NCBI GenBank assembly: GCA_029263415.1
Contig: JAJCXN010000051.1
Span: 349,181 to 413,180 of the forward strand
Direction of reading: 5' to 3'
Source: Acidobacteriota bacterium
GTDB taxonomy: Bacteria; Acidobacteriota; Thermoanaerobaculia; Multivoradales; Multivoraceae
Length of the DNA: 64,000 bases
Below are positions 1 through 9,439 of this stretch, in pieces (position 1 is the stretch's first letter; the number at the start of each line of letters is the position of its first letter). Under the pieces are notes generated by a model. The model was not told where the DNA came from, searched no databases, and was given only the letters and a program-made list of their open reading frames with translations. The position numbers and the translations under genes are program-made.

Positions 1-758
1 ATGACGCCATGGGCGAGTGCTTCGACAAGGTAGGCAAGCGACTCGGGCTGCCCTTTCCGGGCGGGCCTGTAGTCGACCGCTTGGCTGAGCTGGGCGAGCA
101 CAAACGGGGCCACGCACCGTTGCCGGCAAGACCAAAAGCGCCCGAACCGCGCACCCTGTTCTTTCGCACTTCGCGCTGCGGCGACACCCTCGACTTCTCC
201 TACTCGGGCCTCAAGACCCAGGCAATTGTCGAGGTCGAACGTCTTGAACGGGAAGGGTTCGTCGTGGATCCTGGAGAGCTGATGCGGTTGTCCGGGCTTG
301 AACCGTCCGCACTGGCCCAAAGCGATGCGCGAGCCTCAAGTCAGTTCGCTGCGATCCAGCTACTCGCCGCCTTTCGCGACGCCGCGGTGCGCCAAGTGAT
401 CGACCGGCTCGATCGCTACCGTCGTTCGGTCGCCTGTTCGAGACCGGCCGATCCAGGCCCCACCGGTCCAAGCCCCACCGATCCAAGCCGGCCCAAAGCA
501 AGGCTGGCCCATGCACCACGCACCCCACAGCCGATCCGGGAGCTAGGGGTCTCGGGTGGCGTCGCCGCGAATCGCGCGCTTAGGCGAGCGCTTGTGCAAT
601 GGGGCGAGCGCGAGCGAATCCAGGTTCACTTGGTGGCGCTCGCCTTCTGCGGTGATAACGCCGCGATGATCGCTCACGCCGCGCTCAGGCGGCATCACCA
701 GGGCGAAACCGGTGACCCGCTTGCAACCGACGCGAAGAGCCGCCTTCGCGTCGGTTAG
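1..758 (+). CDS. tsaD: tRNA N6-adenosine threonylcarbamoyltransferase, 3' part
   Basis: TsaD transfers the threonylcarbamoyl group onto A37 of ANN-decoding tRNAs, with TsaB and TsaE. The window opens inside the gene: the reading frame is open from base 3 and begins D-A-M-G-E-C-F-D-K, the conserved segment after the ATP/metal-binding region, followed by GLPFPGGPVVDRLA. Further family marks are FSYSGLKTQ, SGGVAANRALRRAL and CGDNAAMIAHA, whose Asp is a metal ligand in the family. The ATG at 9 is internal and not the start. A proline-rich insert (about residues 140-178, bases 440-540) separates the helical region from SGGVAANR; its bases include 15-bp tandem units. Whether the insert is tolerated cannot be told from sequence, but the frame stays open through the conserved C-terminus. 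Confidence 0.93.
   Translation, partial: DAMGECFDKVGKRLGLPFPGGPVVDRLAELGEHKRGHAPLPARPKAPEPRTLFFRTSRCGDTLDFSYSGLKTQAIVEVERLEREGFVVDPGELMRLSGLEPSALAQSDARASSQFAAIQLLAAFRDAAVRQVIDRLDRYRRSVACSRPADPGPTGPSPTDPSRPKARLAHAPRTPQPIRELGVSGGVAANRALRRALVQWGERERIQVHLVALAFCGDNAAMIAHAALRRHHQGETGDPLATDAKSRLRVG
450..489 (+). repeat. 15-bp tandem units inside tsaD
   Basis: Two complete 15-bp units (GATCCAGGCCCCACC, then GGTCCAAGCCCCACC) and the start of a third (GATCCAAGCC). They encode the Asp-Pro/Gly-Pro-rich insert of TsaD and keep the frame, as expected of slippage in multiples of three. Confidence 0.75.
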
Positions 759-774
759 TTCAAGGCCCGACCGC

Positions 775-2061
775 TTAAGCGGCGCGCCAGCCGACGATGA
801 CGAAGGTCTGGGTTCGAGGATCCTTCTGCAGCACAATGCGGCCCCGGCGTTCGGCCTCGCGCAGGAGCGCCTCAAAGTTCTCGTATCCGTTCTCGGTTTC
901 GTTGAACAGCGGGTCAAGCGACGACATCTCTTGGCGCGCCTTGGTGGCCCACACCAACTGGCTCTCGCCCTGCATCAACTTGCCGATGGCTGAGGTCAAG
1001 AGCGTGAGCGGGTCAGACGTCGACTTGCGAGCCGGCGCTCGCGCCGGTTTTGCCTGCGGCGGAGCATCGGCTGATACAGGTTCGGAGTCAGTCGCGCTGT
1101 CGCCACCCTTTGAATCGCGATCGGCACCGCGACCACGGCGACCGCTCCTGCGCCTGCGCCGGCCGGTGGGCGATTCGTTGTCACCAGCCTCTGCGTCCGG
1201 AGCGCCAGCCTCGCCGTCGCCATTGTCCTCGGCCCGGTCAGGGCCGGCATCAGCCTTGTTGGCATCGTCTCGGCTCCTTGCCTTCTCGCCGATTGACAGG
1301 GTCTCGGTGAGCGAGAAGTAGGTGACTTCTGCGCCATGATGGCGGAGCCGCTCAGCGAGTACCGCGTTCTCTTGGGGGCCTGCTGAGGCTGCCTCGCCCT
1401 CTGAGGCTGGGTCGGCCACTGTGCCGTCGAACAAATAGATCTTTGCGCCGCGGTGAGCGAGTGCCAGCTCCATGGCGTCGAGCGCCAGCCGCAAGCGCGC
1501 TGCTTCAGCGCCGGCACCGTTCACCTGCTCGACATCGAAGCCCGCGCCCTTAAGAGCGCTCCGCACCTTCTGCTTGCGGGTGGCACACGCCACCGCGCGG
1601 CGCGCTACACCTTCTCCGACATTGGCGAAGATGTCGGCCGCATCCTCGGGCTTGCGTCCGCTGGCCTTGAGGCTCGAGTGCAACGCCTCGACGTCCACTA
1701 AGAGCGCGATCGTCGTGTTGGTGCCGCGCCGCCCGCGACCGCCGCGTCGTCTGCCGCCGCGCCTCGAGGAACCGCCCTCGTTCGACCGCTGAGAACCGCC
1801 GCGACTTCCTCGGCCACGACCGCCGCCGCGTGCGCTGTTGTCGCGCGGGGCGCTCTCGCTTCGCGCGGGCGAAGCGTTCTCGGCGCGGCGCGGCTTGTCG
1901 CCGTCTGCTGCGCCTCGTCGGCCGCCTCTGCGGCGTCCACCGCGCCCGCGGCTGTTGCCGTCGCTAGAGCCTGAGTCTTGGTCGGGTTGAGTGCGGCGGT
2001 CGGCTTCACGGGATGCTGTCGAAGAGGATTCTGAACTGGGACGTTTCCACCAGGGATTCAT
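775..2061 (-). CDS. Arg/Gly-rich protein with NYN-like RNase fold and C-terminal LOTUS/OST-HTH-like domain
   Basis: 428 residues. The first ~110 are low-complexity and strongly basic (RGRGGRRRGGRRG and similar RGG-type runs), typical of nucleic-acid binding. Residues ~115-270 look like a NYN/PIN-type nuclease fold: ALLVDVEALHSSL at the first strand, then AKIYLFDGTVADP and a late VTYFSLTE strand. An acidic and basic linker (~280-340) follows. The C-terminal ~80 residues (DPLTLLTSAIGKLM to FVIVGWRAA) resemble a small winged-helix module of the LOTUS/OST-HTH kind often joined to NYN domains. The start ATG at 2061 has AGGAG about ten bases upstream. A role in RNA turnover or regulation is inference; the domain calls are by motif only. 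Confidence 0.6.
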   Translation of the reverse strand: MNPWWKRPSSESSSTASREADRRTQPDQDSGSSDGNSRGRGGRRRGGRRGAADGDKPRRAENASPARSESAPRDNSARGGGRGRGSRGGSQRSNEGGSSRRGGRRRGGRGRRGTNTTIALLVDVEALHSSLKASGRKPEDAADIFANVGEGVARRAVACATRKQKVRSALKGAGFDVEQVNGAGAEAARLRLALDAMELALAHRGAKIYLFDGTVADPASEGEAASAGPQENAVLAERLRHHGAEVTYFSLTETLSIGEKARSRDDANKADAGPDRAEDNGDGEAGAPDAEAGDNESPTGRRRRRSGRRGRGADRDSKGGDSATDSEPVSADAPPQAKPARAPARKSTSDPLTLLTSAIGKLMQGESQLVWATKARQEMSSLDPLFNETENGYENFEALLREAERRGRIVLQKDPRTQTFVIVGWRAA

Positions 2062-2768
2062 GAGGCGATACTCCTAAGAATCGAGACCGGTTGCGGCGCA
2101 ACGGAATCGCGCGACGTGTTTCGCGCAAGTCAGCGTTGGCTCAGAAATGAGGTCAGAGTGGCCGCGGCCCTCGTCCGCCGTTGCGCCGCAAAAAGGCGAT
2201 GTGATGGCGAAGAGCGCGCTGTTGAGGCCTCTGCCGACGTGTGCCGGACAACCGTTGCGTCTCGAGAGGTTTGTGTGTTCGACGTGGTGCGTTTGGGGGC
2301 TCAGTTGCCGCGGAAGCTCTCTCTCCTGTTCCCTAGAGGCCTGTTCCCTAGAGGCCTGCGCCCTAAGAGACCTGTGGCCTAAAGACGCGGGAGAAGTGAT
2401 GAGCCGCGCGAGCGGTTGGCAGTGGCGACACCGGTGGTATCGGGGCCGAGCCGTGCCGTTTGAGCCTGAAAAAGATCTCTCCTGTGTTCGGAACGGCTAG
2501 CACGCGTGGGTTTTTGAAAGTGAGGGTCGGCGGGTCATTGTTGGACACCGCCGTGCACGGGCCGTTGCGCCCTAAGATATAGCAAAAAGGGCACTTGTGC
2601 GGCCCCGGACTCCAAGTCGTTGACTGCTCAACCGGCAACCGAGTGGCCAGCTCAGCGCGGCGTGGGAAGCGCCCTGAGAGGAACGCGATTCTCCAGCCGC
2701 AGCTCGAGCCACAACTCGAGCCACAAGAGGTCTCGCTCGAGGGCGAATCGCTGCGCTATAGTCGCGCC
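2062..2768. other. intergenic stretch, no convincing gene
   Basis: About 700 bp between the divergent NYN gene and the deoxynucleoside kinase. Short open frames exist, but none resembles a protein family or has a clear ribosome-binding site. It contains short direct repeats: CCCTAGAGGCCTG twice around 2331-2358, and CTCGAGCCACAA twice around 2703-2726. Promoters for both flanking genes are expected here, but no confident -35/-10 pair stands out. Confidence 0.6.
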
Positions 2769-3413
2769 GTGGCACCCGACCCTTTTCCCTTCCGTTACCT
2801 CGCGGTCGACGGCCCAATAGGCGTCGGTAAGACGACCCTCGTCGACATGCTTAGCTCACGCTATGAAGGCGTGAAGATGCTTGAGGATGCTGAGAACCCT
2901 TTTCTGCAGGCGTTCTACGACGATCGTCCTGGGGTGGCGTTCCAGACCGAGATGTACTTCCTGCTGACGCGTTACAAGCAGCAGCTGGACACGCAACAGC
3001 AAGACATCTTCCAGCGCCTGCTGTTGGCCGACTACACGTTCCCCAAGAACAGAATCTTCGCGTATCTAAATCTTGCGGACGACGAACTCGCGTTGTTCGA
3101 CAAGCTGTTCCAGCTGCTCGAACCGCAAGTGCCCACGCCCGACCTCGTGCTCTACCTCACCGCCGATGTCGACACCTGCATGGCGCGCATCAAGAAGCGG
3201 CAGCGCTCCTACGAGAAGCAGATGGCGGACGAGTACATCGCGCAACTGATTGACGCGTACAACCACTACTTCTACCACTACAACGACACGCCGCTGCTGG
3301 TCATCGACACCCGCTACCTCGACTTTGCAAGCAAAGAAGAAGATTTCGAGGAGCTCATTCATCAACTCGAGCGACCGATCAAGGGCACCGAGTACTACGT
3401 ACCCACTCGATAG
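2769..3413 (+). CDS. deoxynucleoside kinase (dAK/dGK family)
   Basis: Phosphorylates a deoxynucleoside with ATP in the cytosolic nucleotide salvage pathway. The P-loop GPIGVGKTT is near the N-terminus, followed by the ENPF segment that corresponds to the catalytic-acid region, FQTEMYFLLTRYKQ, the family signature DYTFPKNRIFA, and a LID-like RIKKRQRSYE. From the GTG at 2769 the product is 214 residues, matching the usual 200-230. The frame is open upstream to 2595, but the extra N-terminal residues do not resemble the family, so the GTG start is preferred although its ribosome-binding site is weak. Substrate preference cannot be read from the sequence. Confidence 0.88.
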   Translation: MAPDPFPFRYLAVDGPIGVGKTTLVDMLSSRYEGVKMLEDAENPFLQAFYDDRPGVAFQTEMYFLLTRYKQQLDTQQQDIFQRLLLADYTFPKNRIFAYLNLADDELALFDKLFQLLEPQVPTPDLVLYLTADVDTCMARIKKRQRSYEKQMADEYIAQLIDAYNHYFYHYNDTPLLVIDTRYLDFASKEEDFEELIHQLERPIKGTEYYVPTR

Positions 3414-3560
3414 GCCCCAGAGCGAGAGCGCTCGGGCATAACATGGCCAACCACAGCCCTAAAGACTAGCGCCTGACGGCTTGTCCAAGGGCAACCCCGC
3501 TCGAACCGCGTCTACCGGCGAAAGCACTCATCCTTGATCCAAGAACAGCGCGACCATCCA

Positions 3561-4370
3561 ATGACAGACCCAACAGCAAACCCAAGCCCCGGCGCAGAAC
3601 GCCGGGTTGAACCCTTCGAACTCGGCGGTGCAACGCTCTCTTCTCGGCTCATCCTCGGCACCGGCAAGTACCAGAGTGCAGCCACCATGAATCACGCGCT
3701 AGAAGCGTCTGGTTGCGAGATGGTCACTGTCGCCTTGCGCAGAGTGGATCTTGAAGAGAAAGGCAACCTGCTCGAATCTGTGGACTGGTCGCACTACCGC
3801 ATGCTGCCCAACACGGCCGGCTGCTACACCGCCGAAGAGGCGGTTCGCACCGCCCGCCTGGCGCGGGAACTCGGCGGTTGGAACTGGGTCAAGCTGGAAG
3901 TCATCGGTGACGAACAGACCCTCTTCCCAGACAACGAGCAACTCTTGCGAGCCACCGAGACGCTGGTTGCAGAAGGCTTCGTCGTGCTCCCCTATTGCAT
4001 TGACGACCCCATCATCTGCCGAAAACTCGCCCAGGCTGGTGCTGCCGCAGTCATGCCATTGGGCGCCCCGATCGGCTCGGGCCTTGGCATTCGCAATCCG
4101 GCAAACCTGCGCATCATCATCGAACAATCCACTATTCCGGTCATCGTTGATGCAGGCGTCGGCACCGCAAGCGATGCCGCCATCGCCATGGAGTTGGGAG
4201 CAGATGCGGTGTTGATGAACACCGCCATCGCCGGAGCCGGAGATCCCGTGGCCATGGCCCGCGCGATGCGCCTGGCCGTGGAGGCAGGCTGGTTGGCGCG
4301 CAACGCTGGTCGCATAGGTCGGAAGCTGTATGCCAACGCCTCGTCGCCGTTGGAAGGCTTGATCGGCTAA
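3561..4370 (+). CDS. thiG: thiazole synthase
   Basis: ThiG condenses DXP, dehydroglycine and sulfur carried on ThiS thiocarboxylate into the thiazole phosphate of thiamine. Diagnostic segments are [28 protein letters not shown] (the Lys that forms the Schiff base with DXP), the phosphate/ring-binding [16 protein letters not shown], and [15 protein letters not shown], followed by the [13 protein letters not shown] segment. The ATG at 3561 gives 269 residues, the normal length; an in-frame TTG at 3534 would add nine residues without similarity. It stands alone: neither thiS nor another thi gene is adjacent and no TPP riboswitch was found upstream, so other thi genes must lie elsewhere. Confidence 0.95.
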   Translation: MTDPTANPSPGAERRVEPFELGGATLSSRLILGTGKYQSAATMNHALEASGCEMVTVALRRVDLEEKGNLLESVDWSHYRMLPNTAGCYTAEEAVRTARLARELGGWNWVKLEVIGDEQTLFPDNEQLLRATETLVAEGFVVLPYCIDDPIICRKLAQAGAAAVMPLGAPIGSGLGIRNPANLRIIIEQSTIPVIVDAGVGTASDAAIAMELGADAVLMNTAIAGAGDPVAMARAMRLAVEAGWLARNAGRIGRKLYANASSPLEGLIG

Positions 4371-4495
4371 CGAGTCGAGAGGCTAACTCTCCAGACTGCT
4401 CGGCCTCAACGGCCTGGACCCCAACGGCGCCAGGGCCCCTCGACCGGGCGTGCGCTGGAGGAATGAAGGGCCGTCCAGAAGCGTAGAATCTAACC

Positions 4496-4681
4496 ATGAG
4501 CGACACAAACAAAAACGAGAGCCCGCCCGCCAGCTCAACGGACGGTTCCGGGTTGGCCCTCGGAATAGGCCTCGGCGTGGCCTTTGGTGTCGCCTTCGGC
4601 AACCTTGCGCTAGGGGTCGCTCTGGGCACGGCCTTCGGCATTATCTTCGACGCCAACCGCAAGAAATCGAACTCGGCGTAG
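4496..4681 (+). CDS. small glycine-zipper membrane protein
   Basis: 61 residues. A polar N-terminus (MSDTNKNESPP) precedes a hydrophobic stretch built of small-residue repeats (LGIGLGVAFGVAFG, then LALGVALGTAFGIIF) and a short basic tail, DANRKK. The Gly-x3-Gly spacing is that of glycine-zipper transmembrane helices, which pack tightly and oligomerise. The function is unknown; it is flanked by thiG and a carotenoid oxygenase with no obvious link to either. Confidence 0.62.
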   Translation: MSDTNKNESPPASSTDGSGLALGIGLGVAFGVAFGNLALGVALGTAFGIIFDANRKKSNSA

Positions 4682-4690
4682 AGCCGGGTC

Positions 4691-4728
4691 GCCGGTTCCG
4701 GCCGCCGGTTCCGGCCGCCGGTTCCGGC
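4691..4728. repeat. 13-bp tandem repeat, about three copies
   Basis: GCCGGTTCCGGCC occurs twice in full followed by an 11-base partial copy, directly after the small membrane-protein gene. Each unit is itself near-palindromic, so the array can form hairpins. No T-tract follows, so it is not a typical terminator. Confidence 0.8.
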
Positions 4729-4874
4729 AGAGAGCAGCCGGCAGAGTGCGCGCGGATTGTTGCTAGCGATCCCGTAGGAGTGACCGCCAGCCGCCGAGGG
4801 TTGTCCGCAGCTCGGTCTTATCGACTACGATGTTGGAACACCTCCCAACAATTCGTAGTTCAAGGACTGTGCCC

Positions 4875-6332
4875 ATGACCACGTCAGAACCTGACCTCGC
4901 TGTGCAAGCCCCGCCGACCTGTCACGGCGGCCTCGAGAACCTCGACGAAGAGCACAACTACTGGATCGACGAGATTGAAGGCGCCTTGCCCGCCGATCTT
5001 GAAGGCACCTTCTTTCGCAATGGCCCTGGCCGCCAACGCATCGGCGGCAAACCTTATGGCCACTGGTTCGATGGCGATGGCATGATCTCGTGCTTCACCT
5101 TCAAAGAGGGTCGCGCTCACTTCAAGAATGCCTACGTCCGGACGCCAAAGTACATCGACGAAACCGAAGCACAAGAGGTGTGCTACCGCGGTTTTGGAAC
5201 CCAGATCCCGGGCGGCTTGCGGGCCAACTTCTTGAAGCGGACAGCAAACCCGGCCAACACCAACACCATCTTCCACGGCGGCCACTTACTGGCCCTGAAT
5301 GAGGGCGGCCAACCTTGGGAGGTGGATCCCGGAACGCTCGAAACCGTGGGCCCGTTCGACTATCACGGCGCCTTGAGCCGCACCCAAGTCTTCAGCGCTC
5401 ACGGCAAGGTTCACCCCTCTACCGGCGACTACTTCAACTTCGGCGCCGGCATCTCGGGCATGGGCCTGCGAGGGCCCAAGGCCTGCCTGTTCCTCTACCG
5501 GATCAGCCCCGAGGGCAAGATGGTCAAGCAAAGCCACTTGCCGCTCGACGCCTTTCCGTTCTGCCATGATTTCGTCATCACCGAAAGATACGCTGTCTTC
5601 TTCATCAACTCGATCATCTTTGATGGCATGGGCAGCTTCCTGCTCGGCCGCCGCACCATCTCGGATGTGGTGCGCTTTGATGAGAACCGAGCCATGCGCA
5701 TTGCCGTGATCGACCTAGACACGCTGGAAACAGTTCGTAACTTCGAGTGCCCGCCCGGCGCCATCATCCACTTCGGAAACGCTTTCGAGGAGGGCGACGA
5801 GGTAGTGCTAGACGGCATGTACGCAAGCGATTTCGACGCCAACGCGGTATTGAAAGATGTCTTCAACCCCAACGGCCGCTTCTCGGGTGGCACCTACAAC
5901 CGCTATCGCCTCAACCTGGCAACCGGCGCGATCAGTGTCGACACACTGTGCGGGCAAGAGTCGGAGTTCCCCACTTTCAACCCTGCCGTCACCGGCTCGA
6001 AACACAAGGTTTGTTACACCGCGTGCTCGGTTGATAACGGCGCCAATAGTTTCTTTAACGCCTTTCAAAGCGTGAGCTACGACGGCGACTCAACCCTGGT
6101 CACCCTGCCCCCGGGCACCTACGGCTCAGAACCTTTGTTTGCTCCGGCGAAGAACCCTAAGTCCGAAGACGATGGCTACCTGCTCGAAGTGGTCTACGAC
6201 GGCTACACGCACAAGAGCGAGCTACAGATCTATCGCGCTGACAACGTCAACGACCTGGCCTGCACGCTGCGTCTGCGGCACCACCTGCCGCATCAGTTCC
6301 ACGGTCATTTCTCGACCGAGGTGTTCATGTAG
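4875..6332 (+). CDS. carotenoid oxygenase family protein
   Basis: Non-heme iron enzymes of this family (carotenoid cleavage and stilbene oxygenases) cut polyene double bonds with O2. The N-terminal hallmark LEGTFFRNGPG is followed by GHWFDGDGMI. The four expected iron-ligand histidines sit in FSAHGKVHP, PFCHDFVIT, IIHFGNAFEEGD and the C-terminal QFHGHF. From the ATG at 4875 the product is 485 residues, typical of the family; an upstream in-frame ATG at 4830 would add 15 residues without similarity. No carotenoid-biosynthesis gene is nearby, so the substrate is open. Confidence 0.92.
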   Translation: MTTSEPDLAVQAPPTCHGGLENLDEEHNYWIDEIEGALPADLEGTFFRNGPGRQRIGGKPYGHWFDGDGMISCFTFKEGRAHFKNAYVRTPKYIDETEAQEVCYRGFGTQIPGGLRANFLKRTANPANTNTIFHGGHLLALNEGGQPWEVDPGTLETVGPFDYHGALSRTQVFSAHGKVHPSTGDYFNFGAGISGMGLRGPKACLFLYRISPEGKMVKQSHLPLDAFPFCHDFVITERYAVFFINSIIFDGMGSFLLGRRTISDVVRFDENRAMRIAVIDLDTLETVRNFECPPGAIIHFGNAFEEGDEVVLDGMYASDFDANAVLKDVFNPNGRFSGGTYNRYRLNLATGAISVDTLCGQESEFPTFNPAVTGSKHKVCYTACSVDNGANSFFNAFQSVSYDGDSTLVTLPPGTYGSEPLFAPAKNPKSEDDGYLLEVVYDGYTHKSELQIYRADNVNDLACTLRLRHHLPHQFHGHFSTEVFM

Positions 6333-6514
6333 CGCGAGGTGCGCTCATAGGCCAAGGGCGGACTCGCGAGCGTTTCGGCTTGAGACAGAAATCTGGCCCA
6401 ACCCTGCTGCTTGCGATCGGGGCGAGCCGGCGCTTTCTGTGACAGAACAGGAATGGCAAGAACCCTCGCGCTCCGGAGCGTCTCCGAAAAGGTTGGCCGT
6501 TGGTGGCAGGACAT

Positions 6515-7207
6515 ATGCGCAGAACAACAGTTGGAGTGCTCATAGCTGGCGCGGTGGTTGGGGGCGTTTGGGCAGCCCTGTCTGGTGACGCGAGGCTGTT
6601 GCCAGTGCAGACTCAGGACTCCTCTGGGTGGATCGCTCTTGAAGAACTGGGGCGCGAAGTGCCACGCCGTGTCGAAAGGCTAGTCCAGCTGAAACGAGAG
6701 CGCCGCGAAAAACACGGTCGCAGAGCAACCCCGCCGGTCTCGGGGCTGTATTTGGATATGGAGTCCTGTGACAGCACCCAGGTTCCTCAGGGCGGGTGGG
6801 ACTTGATCCCTCCCGCTCCAAGGCAGTACGTGATCGCTAGGGTTGTGGCCGTTGAGTTCGGCCACTTCTATGACTCGCCTGCGGTTCGCATCGCGATCGG
6901 CTCTCAGAGTGGCACGCGGATCTTGCCCGAGGCCGCAGTGATCCTCAACGGAGTAGCCATACGGCTTGAGGGGGTTGTTGAGTGCTCAGGGCCACGGCTT
7001 GAGAGACTTCCTACGGCAGGAGACATTGTGGCGGTGCCGATCTACGGTGATCTCGAGTTTGCCGTAGACAATCCGGCCTTCGCTTGGCACGTCTATACCA
7101 AGATAGACGGACGGGCGGTGCCGTTGAGCGAGGTCGGGCGAAGTGCGACAGAAGTGACTCGGCCTGGATGGAACAAGATCGTTGATGGCGCGCAGTTATA
7201 TGAGTGA
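6515..7207 (+). CDS. membrane-anchored or secreted protein of unknown function
   Basis: About 230 residues from the ATG at 6515. A short basic N-terminus (MRRTTVG) leads into one hydrophobic segment (VLIAGAVVGGVWAALSG), so the rest probably lies outside the cytoplasm. The mature part is mixed alpha/beta with two Cys (MESCDST and VVECSG) and a repeated 'VAV' strand pattern. No family recognised. An in-frame TTG at 6500 is an alternative start. Confidence 0.6.
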   Translation: MRRTTVGVLIAGAVVGGVWAALSGDARLLPVQTQDSSGWIALEELGREVPRRVERLVQLKRERREKHGRRATPPVSGLYLDMESCDSTQVPQGGWDLIPPAPRQYVIARVVAVEFGHFYDSPAVRIAIGSQSGTRILPEAAVILNGVAIRLEGVVECSGPRLERLPTAGDIVAVPIYGDLEFAVDNPAFAWHVYTKIDGRAVPLSEVGRSATEVTRPGWNKIVDGAQLYE

Positions 7208-7365
7208 GGGCCAACTGAGCGGAACCATTTCGTACAGTGTTCCTTGCAGCTGGTGGTCGGTAACCACGTGTGGCCGGGGCCCGAGACCGAAAGTTTCTTA
7301 AGGTTCCAACCGCTTCTGTCCGGTGCGGCTTGCGAATGTCGATCGCGCTGTGGACCAGCAGCGTT

Positions 7366-9135
7366 TCAGTATCGGGCCCCTTCGGGTGCAAGCTCAAGGA
7401 TGCGCCCGGTCACAAGAGCAGCAACCAACGACGGGATGCCGGGAAGCGCTTGAACCCGAATGATGACGGTTGGGGGCAGTACATTCTCGCGAGCGAGGAC
7501 TGCCTCAATGCCCGACAGAACTTCGGCCGCGTCGGCTTGCTCGTCGGCTGCGAGCTGGGCGCCGAAAGTGCCGAGGATCGGGCCGAGCAGTTGGCCTCCA
7601 GTGTTCACCGGATGGAGCCGCTGGTCGCTGCGCGCGCAGGCAGGTTGATCGCGTTCGATTCGCAAGCCGTGTTCGGGTTGAGCCCACGAGCGATCCACTG
7701 CACTTGCTAGGCATTGCCCAAAACGAGCGGCTAGGTCGGCAGGGGCCTGAGCGCCAGTGGGCTCGAGCATCACGATGCTCCCTCGGCGGCGGAGCATGAG
7801 AGCTAGCGCGGCGATCTTTCGGATCGGTAGCCCCGCGGGTCTCGAGATGACGAGCGTAGCGCTGCCCGCTCGGACGATCGCAAGGAGCGCTTTGACTCCC
7901 ATTGGCATTAGCTTTGGGAAGCTCTGCACCAGACCGTCTGCTAGTTCCCGGGGCCCGCCCAGCCAGATCATTGGCGCGTCATGGGCGCCTGTTTCGGCCT
8001 CGCGCAATGCCGAGAGCAACCACGGTTTGGCCCCAGCGAAAGCCGACTCGGCGCTCCGGGTCAACGCTCGCGCTACAGCGGTCGAGTGCTCCCGTGCGTT
8101 GGTTGGCGGCCCAGAGTTGGTTGGCGGCGTAGAGCGCGTGGGAAGGTCGCGAGATGGGGCGAGTCGCTTTGGTCTGCACGCCTCGATCGCGGGCTCGGCC
8201 TCAGCGCCTCGCGCTTGGCAGATGTAGAAACGATAGTCAGAAGGCAGGTTGGCAGACACTACGAGGGTCTCTTCCAGCAGGCAGATCCATTCGAGCAGGC
8301 TGCGGTCAAGCGCACAGTCCTCTCGAAAATTGTTCACCATGTCCCAGAGCAGAAGCTGCAAGACGGTACCGCCGATATCGGTCTCATAAGCGACCGAGAA
8401 CCATTGCCGAATGAAGCCGTCCAGCTCTGGAGCTCTAACGCCCTCAGACGGATCGTCAGCGATCGCCTGCTCCAGACCGGGGCGATGCTTGAGGTCGTAG
8501 ACAGCTTTGTCAAAAAGAGCCGAACATCTTAGGCGCGCGGGCAGGGCGCTCATTAGCTCGCTGATGGCGGCCATCGCTCGGTCCGAGTACTGCAGGTGTG
8601 CTGGCCCGACGAATTCGTTGATCGCGATCCAGCCGTCCGGCTTCAGGCTCGCCGAAATGGTGGCGAACGCGTGCTCCAGGTTCTCGATGTGATGCAGCAC
8701 CGAATGGGCGATCACCACATCGTAGGCCCGCTCTGGGAGCGTCGCATGATTGAGATCAAGCACGCCATAGTGGATGTTTGTGATGCCTGCGTGCTCGGCC
8801 GCTTTGCGTGCCCGCTCAACGGCGTCGCCTGCGATATCGACCGCGTCTATTTTGTCCACGAAGTGGCGCCCGGCGATCGCACGCTCCAACCAGCCATCGC
8901 CGCACCCGAGGACAAGCACGCGCAGTGGCTTGTCGGTTGGCAGCCAATCATTGGCGAGCCAGGTGAGCCAGTCGCAAGCGGCGCTGCCTGTTGCCAGGCG
9001 GTTCTGGTAGCCGCGCACAACCGAGTGGTTCATCCAAAAAGCGTGGTCGAGTTGCTCAGGGAAGTTTGTGCCGCCCCAGCGTTCTTGCACGGCTTGATTC
9101 TTGAGGGAGGTACTGCTGTTTGCTTCGAGCGTCAT
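7366..9135 (-). CDS. class I SAM-dependent methyltransferase with long C-terminal extension
   Basis: 589 residues. Motif I VLVLGCGDGWLER, motif II acidic strand IDAVDIAGDAVERAR, and YDVVIAHSVLHHIENL with LKPDGWIAINEF place it in the methyltransf_11/25 group of small-molecule or glycan methyltransferases. After the catalytic domain (~1-310) there is a Ser/Thr/Pro-rich linker (~330-360). A second ~220-residue alpha/beta region of unknown family follows, with WLGGPRELADG, SATLVISRPAG and SIVMLEPTGA. The second region has parallel-sheet character and might be another Rossmann-like domain, but no SAM motif is seen in it. It precedes the diguanylate cyclase on the minus strand; no functional link is evident. 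Confidence 0.8.
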   Translation of the reverse strand: MTLEANSSTSLKNQAVQERWGGTNFPEQLDHAFWMNHSVVRGYQNRLATGSAACDWLTWLANDWLPTDKPLRVLVLGCGDGWLERAIAGRHFVDKIDAVDIAGDAVERARKAAEHAGITNIHYGVLDLNHATLPERAYDVVIAHSVLHHIENLEHAFATISASLKPDGWIAINEFVGPAHLQYSDRAMAAISELMSALPARLRCSALFDKAVYDLKHRPGLEQAIADDPSEGVRAPELDGFIRQWFSVAYETDIGGTVLQLLLWDMVNNFREDCALDRSLLEWICLLEETLVVSANLPSDYRFYICQARGAEAEPAIEACRPKRLAPSRDLPTRSTPPTNSGPPTNAREHSTAVARALTRSAESAFAGAKPWLLSALREAETGAHDAPMIWLGGPRELADGLVQSFPKLMPMGVKALLAIVRAGSATLVISRPAGLPIRKIAALALMLRRRGSIVMLEPTGAQAPADLAARFGQCLASAVDRSWAQPEHGLRIERDQPACARSDQRLHPVNTGGQLLGPILGTFGAQLAADEQADAAEVLSGIEAVLARENVLPPTVIIRVQALPGIPSLVAALVTGRILELAPEGARY

Positions 9136-9439
9136 CGGATGCTTGCTTGGGGTGGAACGGCATCGCCGAACGGCGGCGCGAGGTGTGCACTGACCGGCCG
9201 CGAGCGTCGCTCAACGCTACCAGCCTGGCGCTCTCAGGAGGCGGGCTGAGTGGAGCAGCAGAGGCTGTGGGCGGCAGCTGGAGCCGGGCAGTTAGAGCCG
9301 GGCAGTGGGGGCCAGGCGGTGCTCCTTCTGCTTCGCAGTATCAGCGCCAGCCTCAGGACCGTTCTGATCTCGGCAACATGGGGTGCGGATGCCCTGGCGT
9401 CAGCATCGCGCAGGGGCCGCACTGGGTTGGCCGTTGCTG

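Noticed and set aside
3414..3560. TPP riboswitch before thiG
   Set aside because: The conserved CTGAGA and ACCTGATC-type elements of the TPP aptamer are absent.
4691..4728. CRISPR-like array
   Set aside because: These are contiguous 13-bp tandem units with no spacers. No repeat-spacer pattern was found anywhere in the window.
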